NCBI GenBank assembly: GCA_945829235.1 | Contig: CALZUA010000002.1 | Span: 183,505 to 247,504 of the forward strand | DNA from: an uncultured Clostridia bacterium | Lineage (GTDB): Bacteria > Bacillota > Clostridia > Oscillospirales > Ruminococcaceae | Direction: 5' to 3' | Length of the DNA stretch: 64,000 nt | In this document: positions 16,947 to 25,961 of the stretch, in pieces | How the letters are laid out: each line of letters starts with the position of its first letter | Numbering within the stretch: position 1 is the first letter of the stretch | Translations under genes and position numbers: made by a program | The notes under the pieces: model-generated | Databases searched by the model: none | The model's input: only the letters and a program-made list of their open reading frames with translations | Told to the model about the DNA's origin: nothing

Positions 16947-17591
16947 TTATTCGTTTATCGTCCAAACAAAGGTCACGGTATCGCTTGATTTTATGTCCTC
17001 AGGGGTAAATTCGGGAACAGCCGCGTCCATTGCCATCGCTCTCGGAGCGGCGGCAAGCGCGTAGTTGCTCTCGGAATAAACCTTGATTTCGCCCCAATCG
17101 TAATCAACCGTAACCAGTTTTCCGAGCGTTTTTCCCGACGCTTTACACAAAACCTCGGCTTTCTGACGGGCATTTTCGGTTGCCGAAATCAGCAATTCTT
17201 CCGCAACCTTTTCCGGCTCCTTCACCGAAAATCTTACGGAAAACTCCGCGTCCGCGCCGCTGTTGGCAATCGCAGTAAGCGTTTTCGCGAGTGCTTCGGC
17301 GGTAAAATCAAAACCGAGCTTCAGTCTGTAATTGCAGACGTAGCCCTTGAACACCTGCTTGCCGTGTTCGTATTCGTAATTTGTGTTTGCGCTGAAATTC
17401 AGCGTTTTCAAATCGTCCTTCTCGTAACCAACCGCAGAAATCGCGTTTTGCAACTTTTGGATTTTCTCGTTCGCCTGATTTACCGCGGCAACATAATCCA
17501 TATTTTTCCCGTTCAAATTGAGCATAACCTCAACATAATCGGGCTTGGTTTTTGCAGTTCCAACACCCTTTACTCTGATTGTTCCCGACAT
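16947..17591 (-). CDS. SIMPL (DUF541/YggE-like) domain protein
   Basis: This 214-aa protein is a single SIMPL/DUF541 domain, recognisable by MSGTIRVKGVGTAKTKPDYVEVMLNL and the repeated A..KA..L. helices. The family includes E. coli YggE, BP26 of Brucella and SIMPL, with links to oxidative stress or oligomeric shell formation, but no agreed function. Unlike YggE it has no signal peptide, so it is probably cytosolic. It begins at ATG 17591 behind AAAGGAG and shares a terminator with pyrB. Confidence 0.85.
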   Translation of the reverse strand: MSGTIRVKGVGTAKTKPDYVEVMLNLNGKNMDYVAAVNQANEKIQKLQNAISAVGYEKDDLKTLNFSANTNYEYEHGKQVFKGYVCNYRLKLGFDFTAEALAKTLTAIANSGADAEFSVRFSVKEPEKVAEELLISATENARQKAEVLCKASGKTLGKLVTVDYDWGEIKVYSESNYALAAAPRAMAMDAAVPEFTPEDIKSSDTVTFVWTINE

Positions 17592-17612
17592 AAAAACTCC
17601 TTTCGTTAAAGC

Positions 17613-17656
17613 AAAGGCAAGATGTTGACCTCGCTTGAAGCCACCCTCTTGCCTTT
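17613..17656. terminator. Hairpin between the decarboxylase subunits and the SIMPL gene
   Basis: AAAGGCAAGA and TCTTGCCTTT pair over 10 bp around a 24-nt loop. On the minus strand it follows the beta-subunit gene by 8 bp, but its trailing T-run (CTTTGCTTTA) is weak. It may only partly stop transcription into the SIMPL gene. Confidence 0.55.
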
Positions 17657-17664
17657 TTGTTAAT

Positions 17665-18924
17665 TTATCCCAAAACGCTCAGCAGAACGCCCGCCGCAAC
17701 CGCTGAACCGATAACGCCGGCAACGTTCGGACCCATAGCGTGCATAAGCAGGAAGTTTGACGGGTTGCTCTGCGCGCCAACCTTCTGCGAAACTCTCGCC
17801 GCCATCGGTACCGCGGAAACGCCCGCCGAGCCGATAAGCGGATTGATTTTCTTGCCCGAGATGATGTACATCAGCTTGCCGAGCAGAACACCGCACGCTG
17901 TACCAACGCAGAATGCAATCAATCCAAGCGCGATGATAAACAAAGTCTTCGGGGAGAGGAAGTTCTCCGCAACCGCCGTTGCACCAACCGTAATTCCGAG
18001 GAAAATCGTGATTATGTTCATCAGCTCGTTTTGCGCTGTATTAACAAGTCTGCCGCAAACGCCCGACTCCTTCATCAAGTTACCAAACATCAGTATACCA
18101 ACCAGCGGTGCCGCCGAAGGAACAATCAGCGAAACTATAATAGTAACCGCAATCGGGAACACAACCTTCTCGAGCTTGGATACCTCGCGAAGCTGTCCCA
18201 TCTTGACCTGACGTTCTTTCTCTGTGGTAAGTGCCTTCATAATAGGCGGCTGAATTACGGGAACGAGCGCCATATACGAGTACGCCGCAACCGCAATCGG
18301 GCCTAAGAGCTGAGGTGCGAGCTTTGATGTGAGGTAAATCGCCGTAGGGCCGTCCGCACCGCCGATAATTGCAATAGAACCCGCTTCTTTCAGCGTAAAG
18401 TCAGCAACACCCGTGAGGTTCAGCAAGCAAGCGCCGAGGAATGTGAAGAAGATACCGCCCTGCGCCGCCGCACCGAGAAGGAAGCTCTTCGGGTTCGCAA
18501 TCAGCGGGCCAAAGTCCGTCATCGCGCCGATACCGAGGAAGATAATCGGCGGGTAAATTCCGAGCTTAACGCCCAGATAAAGCATATCCAGCAATCCACC
18601 TTCGTGAAGAACCCGCCCGTAATCCAGCGACGTGTGTTTCGTGAATTCAACGATAACATTCGCGCCCTGCTCGATATACTCGGGGGCAAAATACGGGTTA
18701 GTCGCGGGGTCCCAAAGATACGAGTGGTAAAGTCCCGCGTTCGGCAGGTTGGTCAAAAGCATACCAAATGCAATCGGGAGCATCAAAAGCGGCTCGTACT
18801 GCTTTACAATTGCGAGGAAAAACAGCACAAACGACAGCAAAATCATCAAGCCGTTCTGCCATGTCAACCCCAAAAATCCAGAGTCTTGAATAAGACCGTT
18901 GACAGTAGTTACAAAAATCTCCAT
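17665..18924 (-). CDS. Sodium-translocating decarboxylase, beta subunit (OadB-like)
   Basis: This 419-aa protein has about 9-11 membrane helices. It is the sodium channel and carboxybiotin-decarboxylase subunit of biotin-dependent pumps (oxaloacetate, glutaconyl-CoA or methylmalonyl-CoA decarboxylases). Family marks are GIGAMTDFGPLIANP, GSIAIIGGADGPTAIYL, which holds the conserved Asp of the ion path, and SAVPMAARVSQKVG. The gamma subunit gene is directly upstream with a 22-bp gap. No alpha (carboxyltransferase) or biotin carrier gene is in the window, so the substrate cannot be told. Confidence 0.92.
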   Translation of the reverse strand: MEIFVTTVNGLIQDSGFLGLTWQNGLMILLSFVLFFLAIVKQYEPLLMLPIAFGMLLTNLPNAGLYHSYLWDPATNPYFAPEYIEQGANVIVEFTKHTSLDYGRVLHEGGLLDMLYLGVKLGIYPPIIFLGIGAMTDFGPLIANPKSFLLGAAAQGGIFFTFLGACLLNLTGVADFTLKEAGSIAIIGGADGPTAIYLTSKLAPQLLGPIAVAAYSYMALVPVIQPPIMKALTTEKERQVKMGQLREVSKLEKVVFPIAVTIIVSLIVPSAAPLVGILMFGNLMKESGVCGRLVNTAQNELMNIITIFLGITVGATAVAENFLSPKTLFIIALGLIAFCVGTACGVLLGKLMYIISGKKINPLIGSAGVSAVPMAARVSQKVGAQSNPSNFLLMHAMGPNVAGVIGSAVAAGVLLSVLG

Positions 18925-18946
18925 ATATTGTTTCCTTTCAGCCGTT

Positions 18947-19441
18947 TCAGAACGGACGAGTGTTTTCGGTTATTCCGGCAGCGCTCCACGCCGAACGCGC
19001 GCGTTTGCCTTCGTGCTTTCTTACGCTCTTAATCGTAAAGCCCTCGTCGTTGGTGTACGCCGCAATCGCCGCGCTTATCACGGCAATCAGCTCGCCGTTG
19101 TCCTCAGCCTCGGCGGTTTCCTCAACAACAGGCTCCTCGACTGCCTTCTGAACAGCTTCCTGCGCCTTTGCGGCAGCCGCCGCTTCCTGCTTCTTTTTCT
19201 TCGACTTATCGACAGCCTTGAACAGCGTGCCCAAAAGCCAGAAGAAGAAAATCAGAATTGCAAGTATCAGGAACACAACCAAAATACCCGTGAGCGTTAT
19301 TATTCCAACGCTCCCCCAGTAGTCGGGGTCGGCTATTTGCTGTTGGGCAACGCTTTTCTCGGCAGTACCCGCATACGACAGAAGTCTGTCAACTACGCTC
19401 GGTTCAGCGCCCTCCGACAATAAGTTCAGAAACAAGTTCAT
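18947..19441 (-). CDS. Sodium pump decarboxylase gamma-type subunit (OadG family)
   Basis: This 164-aa protein has one membrane helix (about 44-70), then a Lys-rich and an Ala/Glu-rich linker. The C-terminal segment ELIAVISAAIAAYTNDEGFTIKSVRK....SAWSAAGITENTRPF is characteristic of OadG-family proteins fused to a short conserved tail. OadG anchors the alpha subunit to the membrane beta subunit. It is first in a two-gene operon with the OadB-like gene and has its own promoter. Confidence 0.85.
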   Translation of the reverse strand: MNLFLNLLSEGAEPSVVDRLLSYAGTAEKSVAQQQIADPDYWGSVGIITLTGILVVFLILAILIFFFWLLGTLFKAVDKSKKKKQEAAAAAKAQEAVQKAVEEPVVEETAEAEDNGELIAVISAAIAAYTNDEGFTIKSVRKHEGKRARSAWSAAGITENTRPF

Positions 19442-19497
19442 AAATTATCTCCTTTTTCACTCGAGAAAACGAGTTATTTTCTTTAACAAACATTATA

Positions 19498-19526
19498 ATT
19501 ATACTATATTTTCCTGAATAATTCAA
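19498..19526 (-). promoter_or_regulatory. Promoter of the decarboxylase subunit operon
   Basis: On the minus strand TTGAAT, 17 bp and TATAAT lie 57 bp upstream of the gamma subunit gene. Confidence 0.75.
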
Positions 19527-19597
19527 TAATAATACCAAAACTAGTGCTAACGAGATTTTTCAACATTTTTGACTAATATTTGTGCAATTTGACGAAA

Positions 19598-20305
19598 TCA
19601 ATAAAATCCCCCGTCAACGCCAAGAATTTGCCCCGTAATAAAGCCATTTTCGGCAATCGCCCGCACCGCCGCGGCAACCTCGCTTGCTTTTCCCAGACGA
19701 CCGAGCGGTGTTTCATCGCAAAGCTCGGCAAGTTCATCGGAATTGAGGTGAGAGCTGTTCATCGGGCTGTCGATAACCCCCGGTGCTACCACGTTTACCG
19801 TTATCCCCGACAAGCCAAGCTCCTTCGCAAGCGCCTTTGTAAAGCCGATTATGCCCGCTTTTGCCGCCGAATAGGCAACCTCGCAGGACGCTCCGTGTAC
19901 GCCCCAAACCGATGAAATGTTCACGACCGCGCCGCTTTTTCGCCGTATCATCTGCGGCACAACCGCTTTTGTTACCCGAAAACAACCTGTGAGGTTCACG
20001 GAAAGCTGTTTTTCCCAGTCATCTTCCGTTGTGTCGGTGAACGGTTTGATAAGCGAAATTCCCGCGTTGTTCACCAAAACATCAATTCTCGAAAACTCTT
20101 TCAGCACGCTTTCAACCGCCGCTTCAACGGATTTTTTGTCCGAGATATCCATTTTCACGGGAAAACAGCGGAACTTTTCGGACAACTCCCGAGCGCGTTC
20201 CTCGTTATTGAAATAAGTGAAAGCAACGTCATCGGTTCTTGCAAATTCCTCAACAAGCGCCTCTCCGATTGCACCGGTGCCGCCGGTTATCAAAACAACG
20301 CTCAT
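19598..20305 (-). CDS. SDR-family NAD(P)-dependent oxidoreductase (FabG-like)
   Basis: This 235-aa Rossmann enzyme of the classical short-chain dehydrogenases has the cofactor motif TGGTGAIG, NNAG, and the catalytic Ser (NISSVWG) and Tyr-Lys (YSAAKAG). Candidate roles are 3-oxoacyl-ACP reduction or, as for YmfI, reduction of 5-aminopentanone on elongation factor P; sequence alone does not decide. No fatty-acid genes are nearby. It overlaps the stop codon of the ClpE-like gene by 4 bp (ATGA), so it is the last gene of that operon. Confidence 0.85.
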   Translation of the reverse strand: MSVVLITGGTGAIGEALVEEFARTDDVAFTYFNNEERARELSEKFRCFPVKMDISDKKSVEAAVESVLKEFSRIDVLVNNAGISLIKPFTDTTEDDWEKQLSVNLTGCFRVTKAVVPQMIRRKSGAVVNISSVWGVHGASCEVAYSAAKAGIIGFTKALAKELGLSGITVNVVAPGVIDSPMNSSHLNSDELAELCDETPLGRLGKASEVAAAVRAIAENGFITGQILGVDGGFY

Positions 20306-22671
20306 TTCAGCTCAACCTTGATTTCATCGCCCGAAGCCGTGATTTCAACCGCGCTGAACTGCTTTTCGTTGTTTTCGATAAGCATTTCTGCGATTTTGTC
20401 CTCGATGTCAGAACGGATTACCCGCCGGATATCGCGCCCGCCGAATTTCCCGCCGAACGCTTTCTTTGCCACCGCCGCGTAAACCTCTTCCGCGATGTTC
20501 AGCTCCAGCTTCTTTTCAGAAAGCGGCGAACGAAGCTCCTCGAGATTGAGCTTGGCGATTTTCGCATAAGCTTCCTCGGACAGCGGCTTGAACACAATCA
20601 CCTCGTCCACGCGCGCCAAAAACTCCGGTCTTAAGAAGTCGCGAAGCCCTTTCATAGCGCGCTCCTTCGTGACATCGCTCTGCGTTTTCGCAAAGCCCAC
20701 GCCGTTCATTCCGTTCGATGAACCTGCGTTCGAGGTCATCGCGATAATCGTGTTCTCGAAGCTGACGTTTCTGCCCTGCGAGTCGGTGATTTTGCCCTCG
20801 TCAAGAATTTGCAACAAAATATTCATCACATCGGGGTGCGCTTTCTCGATTTCATCGAAAAGAATTACCGAGTAAGGCTTTCTGCGAACGCGCTCTGTGA
20901 GCTGTCCCGCTTCGTCATAGCCGACGTATCCGGGAGGCGAACCGATGATTTTGCTCACGCTGTGCTTCTCCATATACTCCGACATATCCAGCCGTATCAG
21001 CGGGTCAACGCTGTCGAACATCTCTTTCGCCAGCACCTTGACAAGCTCGGTTTTTCCCACGCCTGTCGGTCCTACGAAGATGAATGAAGCCGGTCTTCTG
21101 CGGTCGGAGAGCTGAACGCGCGAACGCTTTATCGCCTTTGCTACAAGCTCGCACGCTTCGTCCTGCCCGATAATTTTTGACTTGAGATTATCCTCGAGAA
21201 CCGACATTCTCTTGTACTCGGTTTCGCGGATTTTGTTCGCAGGTATACCCGTCCAAAGCTCGATTACCTTCGACAAATCGTCCACGGTAACTTCAACATT
21301 CTCGGCTTTCGGCTTGATTTCAGCAATTTTCTGCTCGGTCTGAGCAATCATTGTCTTAAGCTCGGCAAGCCGCTCGTAATCAATGTTAGAGTCGCCCGCA
21401 AGCTCGCTTTCCTCGCGGCGCTGTTCAGACAAATCCGTTTTCAGCTTCTCGTACTCGGTGATGTCCGCATTGCTCAAAGACGCGCACGCGCACGCCTCAT
21501 CAAGCAAATCTATCGCCTTGTCGGGCAAAAATCTGTCGTTAATATAACGCTCGGAAAGCGTCGCGCACATTTTCGCGATTTCATCGGAAACGTGAACCTT
21601 GTGATGTTCCTCGTAGTACTGCTTGATACCGCCGAGAAGCTCGATTGTTTCCTCAATTGTCGGCTCGTTTACGGTAACGGGCTGGAAACGGCGTTCAAGC
21701 GCGCTGTCCTTTTCAATGTGCTTTCTGTACTCGGAGAAGGTTGTCGCGCCTATAACCTGAAGTTCGCCTCTCGAAAGCGCGGGCTTGAAGATATTTGCCG
21801 CGTTCATTGAGCCCTCGGAGTCGCCGCCCGTACCGACAAGATTGTGTACCTCGTCCACGAAAAGCATTACATTCCCCGCGTTTTTAACCTCGTCAATCAG
21901 GCTCTTCACGCGGCTCTCAAACTGTCCTCTGAACTGCGTTCCCGCAACAAGCGCGGTTAAATCGAGCAGATACAGCTCTTTTCCGCGCAGTCTGAACGGA
22001 ACGTCACCGCTCGCCAGTTTAAGCGCAATTCCCTCGGCAATCGCTGTTTTACCAACGCCGGGTTCGCCGATAAGACAAGGGTTGTTCTTGGTGCGTCTTG
22101 ACAGGATTTGCAGAACGCGATAAATCTCCTTCTCGCGCCCTATTATGCGGTCAATCTTGCCTTCCTTCGCACGTCTTGTCAAATTCGTGCAGTAGGTTTC
22201 AAGGCACTTGCGCTTTTTGTCGGGTTTCTCGGGCTTCTTTTTCTGCTTCTTCTCGGTATCACCATCGTTCTTGCTGTTGTCGGAAGAACCGCCGCCGAAC
22301 AGATTTTTCAGGAAATTCGGCATTGTTCCCGCACCGCCGCGCTCGAAAAGATTGTCCTCTTCTTTAGGCGCGTCCTCTTCGTCATCATCGGGGAATTCAT
22401 CGTCCAAAGCATCGTCATCGTCCTTGCCGTCAAGTCCGAGGTGCTTCAGAAAATCTCCGTCAAGCTCGCCGTTCTCGCCAAAAAGCGAGTCGCATGCGTT
22501 CTCCAAATCGTCCTCCGAAATGCCCATCTGTTTCAAATACTCGCTCACCTGCGGCAAACCGAGTTCCTTTGCACACTGCAAGCAAAGTCCCTCGCTTTTG
22601 CGCTCGGTGCCGCTCATTGTTGAGATGAACATCACCGCCGGGCGAGTTTTACATCTTGAACACATCATCAT
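20302..22671 (-). CDS. Clp/Hsp100 ATPase with N-terminal zinc finger (ClpE-like)
   Basis: This 789-aa class I Hsp100 unfoldase replaces the ClpC N-domain with a zinc finger (C4-x2-C7, C30-x2-C33) like that of ClpE and McsA. A strongly acidic, then lysine-rich linker (about 60-155) follows. AAA1 has GEPGVGKT at 202-209, next comes a short coiled M-domain, and AAA2 has GPTGVGKTE and ILFDEIEKAHP. It should feed substrates to ClpP, whose gene is at 46184. ClpE in Bacillus is heat-induced through CtsR; no CtsR box was recognised here. Its operon partners (DUF5711, CvpA, SDR) are unusual for Clp genes. Confidence 0.9.
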   Translation of the reverse strand: MMMCSRCKTRPAVMFISTMSGTERKSEGLCLQCAKELGLPQVSEYLKQMGISEDDLENACDSLFGENGELDGDFLKHLGLDGKDDDDALDDEFPDDDEEDAPKEEDNLFERGGAGTMPNFLKNLFGGGSSDNSKNDGDTEKKQKKKPEKPDKKRKCLETYCTNLTRRAKEGKIDRIIGREKEIYRVLQILSRRTKNNPCLIGEPGVGKTAIAEGIALKLASGDVPFRLRGKELYLLDLTALVAGTQFRGQFESRVKSLIDEVKNAGNVMLFVDEVHNLVGTGGDSEGSMNAANIFKPALSRGELQVIGATTFSEYRKHIEKDSALERRFQPVTVNEPTIEETIELLGGIKQYYEEHHKVHVSDEIAKMCATLSERYINDRFLPDKAIDLLDEACACASLSNADITEYEKLKTDLSEQRREESELAGDSNIDYERLAELKTMIAQTEQKIAEIKPKAENVEVTVDDLSKVIELWTGIPANKIRETEYKRMSVLEDNLKSKIIGQDEACELVAKAIKRSRVQLSDRRRPASFIFVGPTGVGKTELVKVLAKEMFDSVDPLIRLDMSEYMEKHSVSKIIGSPPGYVGYDEAGQLTERVRRKPYSVILFDEIEKAHPDVMNILLQILDEGKITDSQGRNVSFENTIIAMTSNAGSSNGMNGVGFAKTQSDVTKERAMKGLRDFLRPEFLARVDEVIVFKPLSEEAYAKIAKLNLEELRSPLSEKKLELNIAEEVYAAVAKKAFGGKFGGRDIRRVIRSDIEDKIAEMLIENNEKQFSAVEITASGDEIKVELK

Positions 22672-22688
22672 TGAAAATCACCTTACCT

Positions 22689-23720
22689 TCATATAAAGCT
22701 CAAGAAGTCAAGATAATAAATATTCTTGAACAGGAATGTTGAATTTATCGCGGTATCGTTGAACAAAATCACGTTTCCGCTGAACATCGATGAAATCAGC
22801 CGCGTCACAAGGCAAAGAATTACAATCATAACAGCCGCTTCGCATAGCCCCGCAACTCCGCCGAGAAGCGAGTTGATTTTGCCGAGAACGGGAATCTTGT
22901 TGATAAAACCCGCCGCGCGCGCGATTATACCGAGAATTGCCGCAAACACGATAAACAACAAAATCACAACAATCGACCTTATGATTATTATGCAAGCGGG
23001 TGAAATTATTCCGTCCATAAGCGCGGTTTTTGCGGAAGATTTTGTGTTAATCATCGCCAGCACAACCGTTCTCACCGATGAAACGCTCACGCTTTCCGTG
23101 CCCGCGTCCGTGAAAATCATCGGAAGCGTTTTCTTCACCGCGTCAATCATTCCGCCGAGTGTTTCCGCGATAGGACTTTTTACCATACAAGACGCGAGAT
23201 ACTGCGCTGTAACCAGCTTTCCCAAGCCGTATTTTTCGATATCCGTCCTGCTGAAATTCGCGGTTTTTGCGTTTACGGAAGAAAAATCCTCGTTATCGTG
23301 AACCCCGAATAGCGCGAGATTGAGCTTTTCGATACCCGCCTCCGAGAAGTCAACATCGGTCAAATCCATAACCGCCGCTCCCGTGCCCTCGTAATCGGGC
23401 TTTACATCGGTTACAGGCACATCGGAAATCTTAATCTTGTCGAAAGCCAAATCCGTTTCGCCAAACGGTTTTATGTCAACAAGCTGTTCAACACCGCCGA
23501 TTTTCTCGTCAACCGCCTTTTCAAGCGGCTTTTCAATAAAATTGCCATAAACTGCATTGGCAATCGGCTCGCTGATGAAAAACGCCAGCGCCAAAGCAAT
23601 CACGGTTGAAAGCATTTCTATGATAATTCTTGTAAAGCCTTTTTTGATGCCGACAAAGGTCATTCCAACCGCCGCCGCAATTATTATAATGTCAAATACA
23701 AATGCAAATTCCTGTCCCAT
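22689..23720 (-). CDS. CvpA-family membrane protein
   Basis: This 343-aa protein has two hydrophobic helices in its first 55 residues, a soluble middle part of about 150 residues, and two more helices near the end (IIIIRSIVVILLFIVFAAILGIIARAAGF and a following pair). The Gly-rich GLLGG-type segment (GKINSLLGGVAGLCEAAVMI) is the CvpA hallmark. CvpA proteins are linked to colicin V production and envelope integrity, but have no defined activity. The ATG at 23720 has GAGGTG 6 nt upstream. The long middle insertion is unusual for the family. Confidence 0.8.
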   Translation of the reverse strand: MGQEFAFVFDIIIIAAAVGMTFVGIKKGFTRIIIEMLSTVIALALAFFISEPIANAVYGNFIEKPLEKAVDEKIGGVEQLVDIKPFGETDLAFDKIKISDVPVTDVKPDYEGTGAAVMDLTDVDFSEAGIEKLNLALFGVHDNEDFSSVNAKTANFSRTDIEKYGLGKLVTAQYLASCMVKSPIAETLGGMIDAVKKTLPMIFTDAGTESVSVSSVRTVVLAMINTKSSAKTALMDGIISPACIIIIRSIVVILLFIVFAAILGIIARAAGFINKIPVLGKINSLLGGVAGLCEAAVMIVILCLVTRLISSMFSGNVILFNDTAINSTFLFKNIYYLDFLSFI

Positions 23721-23730
23721 TGTTCTCACC

Positions 23731-24882
23731 TCATAGATTTACTCGCTGAACGGAGTTGTACCCGAGAAGATACGCGCCGCCGTCCATTATCATCACATTG
23801 GAATAATCGTTGTCAAGCTCATAGGTTTTCCGCTCAAGAAGCTCCCTGTCGTAAGCCGACAGCTTATTCTCCCTCAATACATAAAGCGTTTGTCCCTCTA
23901 CGTCAACCGAATCTGCTTCGCCAAGCGAAAGCGACGCGGCTGGCTCCAGCTTGTCGTTGTACACCAAAGCAGTCACGCCGTTTGACGCGGAATCGTGAAA
24001 CAGCACTACCCGCATTTCCCTTGAATTGCACACGCCCGTCACCTGTTTCGCGAAGGTATTTTGCGCTTTAACCTCGCCCGTGTCCTTATCAAAAAGGTAC
24101 GCGCCGTTTTCGGTAACCGTGTAAATTCCATCGTTCGCCCAGTCCAGCGTGTACGAAATCGCACTGCCCGTAGACGTGCGCCAAAGCTCGCCCTGCTCCT
24201 TTGTTATATCAAAGCACAAAACCGCGCAGTTCAGCTCGCCGTCCTTTTCTCCCACAACCGAAACGCAGATATTTTTCCCGTTGTCCGAAAAGCTCACGCC
24301 CATTATCTTTTCATCGGGTGACGCCCAGCGGAAAACCTGTTTTCCCTCGGCGTTGAATATGTAAAGATAATTTGAATAGCGCGTTGACGTTGTGACAACA
24401 GCCGAGCGGTCGCCGCTTCCCATTTTTGAGAAAACTATCGCATCGTCCATTGTCTTGGAAAAAATTTCCTCGGATTTCGAGTAAACCTTGAAATCCTTGC
24501 CATTCTTGTCGTAAACGAGCACTCTCCTGTCGGTTGACGAAGAAGCGGGGCGGTTGAAGCCGTGCTGAACGCTCTTTATTTCCGCGCCGCCGCCAGTGTA
24601 GGTGTACAAATATGTATCGGTGAGCAGGTAAAAATTCCCGCCAAGCTCACCCATATCATAAGCCGTACTTCCCGGCAAGCTCACGGGGAAACCCGCTTTT
24701 CCGACCGGCAGAAACATATCCCGCATCGGCGCGAAAATCGCCCGCCAGTTGATTATCACAACGATAAGCCCAACCGCCACAACTCCGAAAATTATCAGCC
24801 CGACCGTTCGGCGCTTGCTTTTTTTCTTCTCGGCGGCAGTTGTTTTACCGCTTACTTTTTTCAGTTGATTTTTCTCGTCCAT
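23731..24882 (-). CDS. DUF5711-type membrane-anchored beta-propeller protein
   Basis: This 383-aa protein has a lysine-rich cytoplasmic start (about 26 residues), one membrane helix (about 27-48) and a large extracytoplasmic part. That part contains repeated short strands of WD40/PQQ-like type (for example GVSFSDNGKNICVSVVGEKDG and TLDWANDGIYTVTENGAYLF). It resembles the DUF5711 family of Clostridia, function unknown. It is the first gene of the operon leading to CvpA, the ClpE-like ATPase and an SDR. Its promoter -35 box overlaps the stop codon of truA. Confidence 0.7.
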   Translation of the reverse strand: MDEKNQLKKVSGKTTAAEKKKSKRRTVGLIIFGVVAVGLIVVIINWRAIFAPMRDMFLPVGKAGFPVSLPGSTAYDMGELGGNFYLLTDTYLYTYTGGGAEIKSVQHGFNRPASSSTDRRVLVYDKNGKDFKVYSKSEEIFSKTMDDAIVFSKMGSGDRSAVVTTSTRYSNYLYIFNAEGKQVFRWASPDEKIMGVSFSDNGKNICVSVVGEKDGELNCAVLCFDITKEQGELWRTSTGSAISYTLDWANDGIYTVTENGAYLFDKDTGEVKAQNTFAKQVTGVCNSREMRVVLFHDSASNGVTALVYNDKLEPAASLSLGEADSVDVEGQTLYVLRENKLSAYDRELLERKTYELDNDYSNVMIMDGGAYLLGYNSVQRVNL

Positions 24883-24916
24883 TTTTTCTATCCTTATTGC
24901 TAAAGGTCATCTATTT

Positions 24917-24946
24917 ATTATAACATATTTATATGCCACTCGTCAA
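24917..24946 (-). promoter_or_regulatory. Promoter of the DUF5711-cvpA-clpE-SDR operon
   Basis: On the minus strand TTGACG, 18 bp and TATAAT. The -35 hexamer contains the truA stop codon. Confidence 0.75.
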
Positions 24947-25692
24947 GTGCCATAGTAAACTTCGTTCAAATACAACCCCTCGGGCGGGAGCGTCACTCCC
25001 CCGAAATCGCGGTTTCTCGTCAAAAGCGCGGATTTTATATCGTCCTCTGTGCGCTTGCCCTCGCTGATGTAGATGAGCGTTCCCGCCAAAATTCGCACCA
25101 TATTGTACAAAAAGCCGTTCCCGCGGATTTTTATTTCGACAACACCCGCGTTTTCAGAAACAGTAACCTCGTAAATCGTCCGAATCGTTGACTTAACCCG
25201 CGCTTTTCCCTCGGCACGACAAAACGCCCCGAAATCGTGCTCCCCGACAAAAAGCAGTGCCGCGTGACGCATCTTCTCGATATCGAGCGGGTACGGGTAG
25301 TGATAAGCCAGATTTTGCAGAAAAACGTCACGATTTGGCTTGTTGTTGATTAAGTACACATATTCCTTCGATTTGGTGCAAAAACGCGCGTGAAAATCCT
25401 CGTCTGCGTCCTCGCACGAAAGCACCGCAATATCAGCCGGCAAAATCGTGTTCATTCCTTTAACAAAGCCACTGCACGGTATCTTCGAGTCGGTTCTGAA
25501 GTTGAAACAAAACCGCCTTGCGTGAACGCCCGCGTCCGTTCTCGAGCAACCGTAAATCACCGGCGGCTCGCATTTCAGGAGCTTCCCTATCGCCTTTTCG
25601 ACAACCTCCTGCACCGAAATCGCGTTGTCCTGCCGCTGAAAGCCGTGATAATTAGCGCCGTTGTACGCGATAAAAACCTTTAGATTGCGCAT
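24943..25692 (-). CDS. truA: tRNA pseudouridine(38-40) synthase TruA
   Basis: This 249-aa enzyme isomerises uridines 38-40 of the tRNA anticodon arm. The catalytic Asp lies in CSRTDAGVHA, and the family's GFLYNMVRIL..TL motif is present near the end. It starts inside the DUF3781 gene (13-bp overlap) behind AAGGAG. truA downstream of ecfT is a widespread Firmicutes arrangement. No terminator separates it from the next operon. Confidence 0.96.
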   Translation of the reverse strand: MRNLKVFIAYNGANYHGFQRQDNAISVQEVVEKAIGKLLKCEPPVIYGCSRTDAGVHARRFCFNFRTDSKIPCSGFVKGMNTILPADIAVLSCEDADEDFHARFCTKSKEYVYLINNKPNRDVFLQNLAYHYPYPLDIEKMRHAALLFVGEHDFGAFCRAEGKARVKSTIRTIYEVTVSENAGVVEIKIRGNGFLYNMVRILAGTLIYISEGKRTEDDIKSALLTRNRDFGGVTLPPEGLYLNEVYYGT

Positions 25693-25952
25693 TTTCGCTC
25701 CTTAACGCAAATTTGCTTTGCCGTGATAATTGTATAACTAAACGAATTTACGGTTATAACAACGCCCTCGGCTTCGCAGTAGAAATTTTTCCCATTTTTA
25801 CTAATATTACAGTTTTTGTCCGCAATTATCTTTTGGCAATATTCCACAACATCTGCGCAGTCGATTTTCAGATTTTTTCGTATTCTTTGTTCACCGAGAG
25901 GTGTTGTGTGAAGCCGATTTAAATTTGACCGAAAAATCTCGCTGTTGTCCAT
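25680..25952 (-). CDS. DUF3781 domain protein
   Basis: This 90-aa protein fits DUF3781 by the patterns LNRLHTTPLGEQRIRKNLKID and EGVVITVNSFSYTIITA. It appears to be a small alpha/beta domain. No function is known to me. It is inserted between ecfT and truA, overlapping truA by 13 bp and 9 bp from ecfT, and is translated from its own AAGGAG site. It is probably just carried within the operon. Confidence 0.8.
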   Translation of the reverse strand: MDNSEIFRSNLNRLHTTPLGEQRIRKNLKIDCADVVEYCQKIIADKNCNISKNGKNFYCEAEGVVITVNSFSYTIITAKQICVKERKCAI

Positions 25953-25961
25953 AATTCTCCT

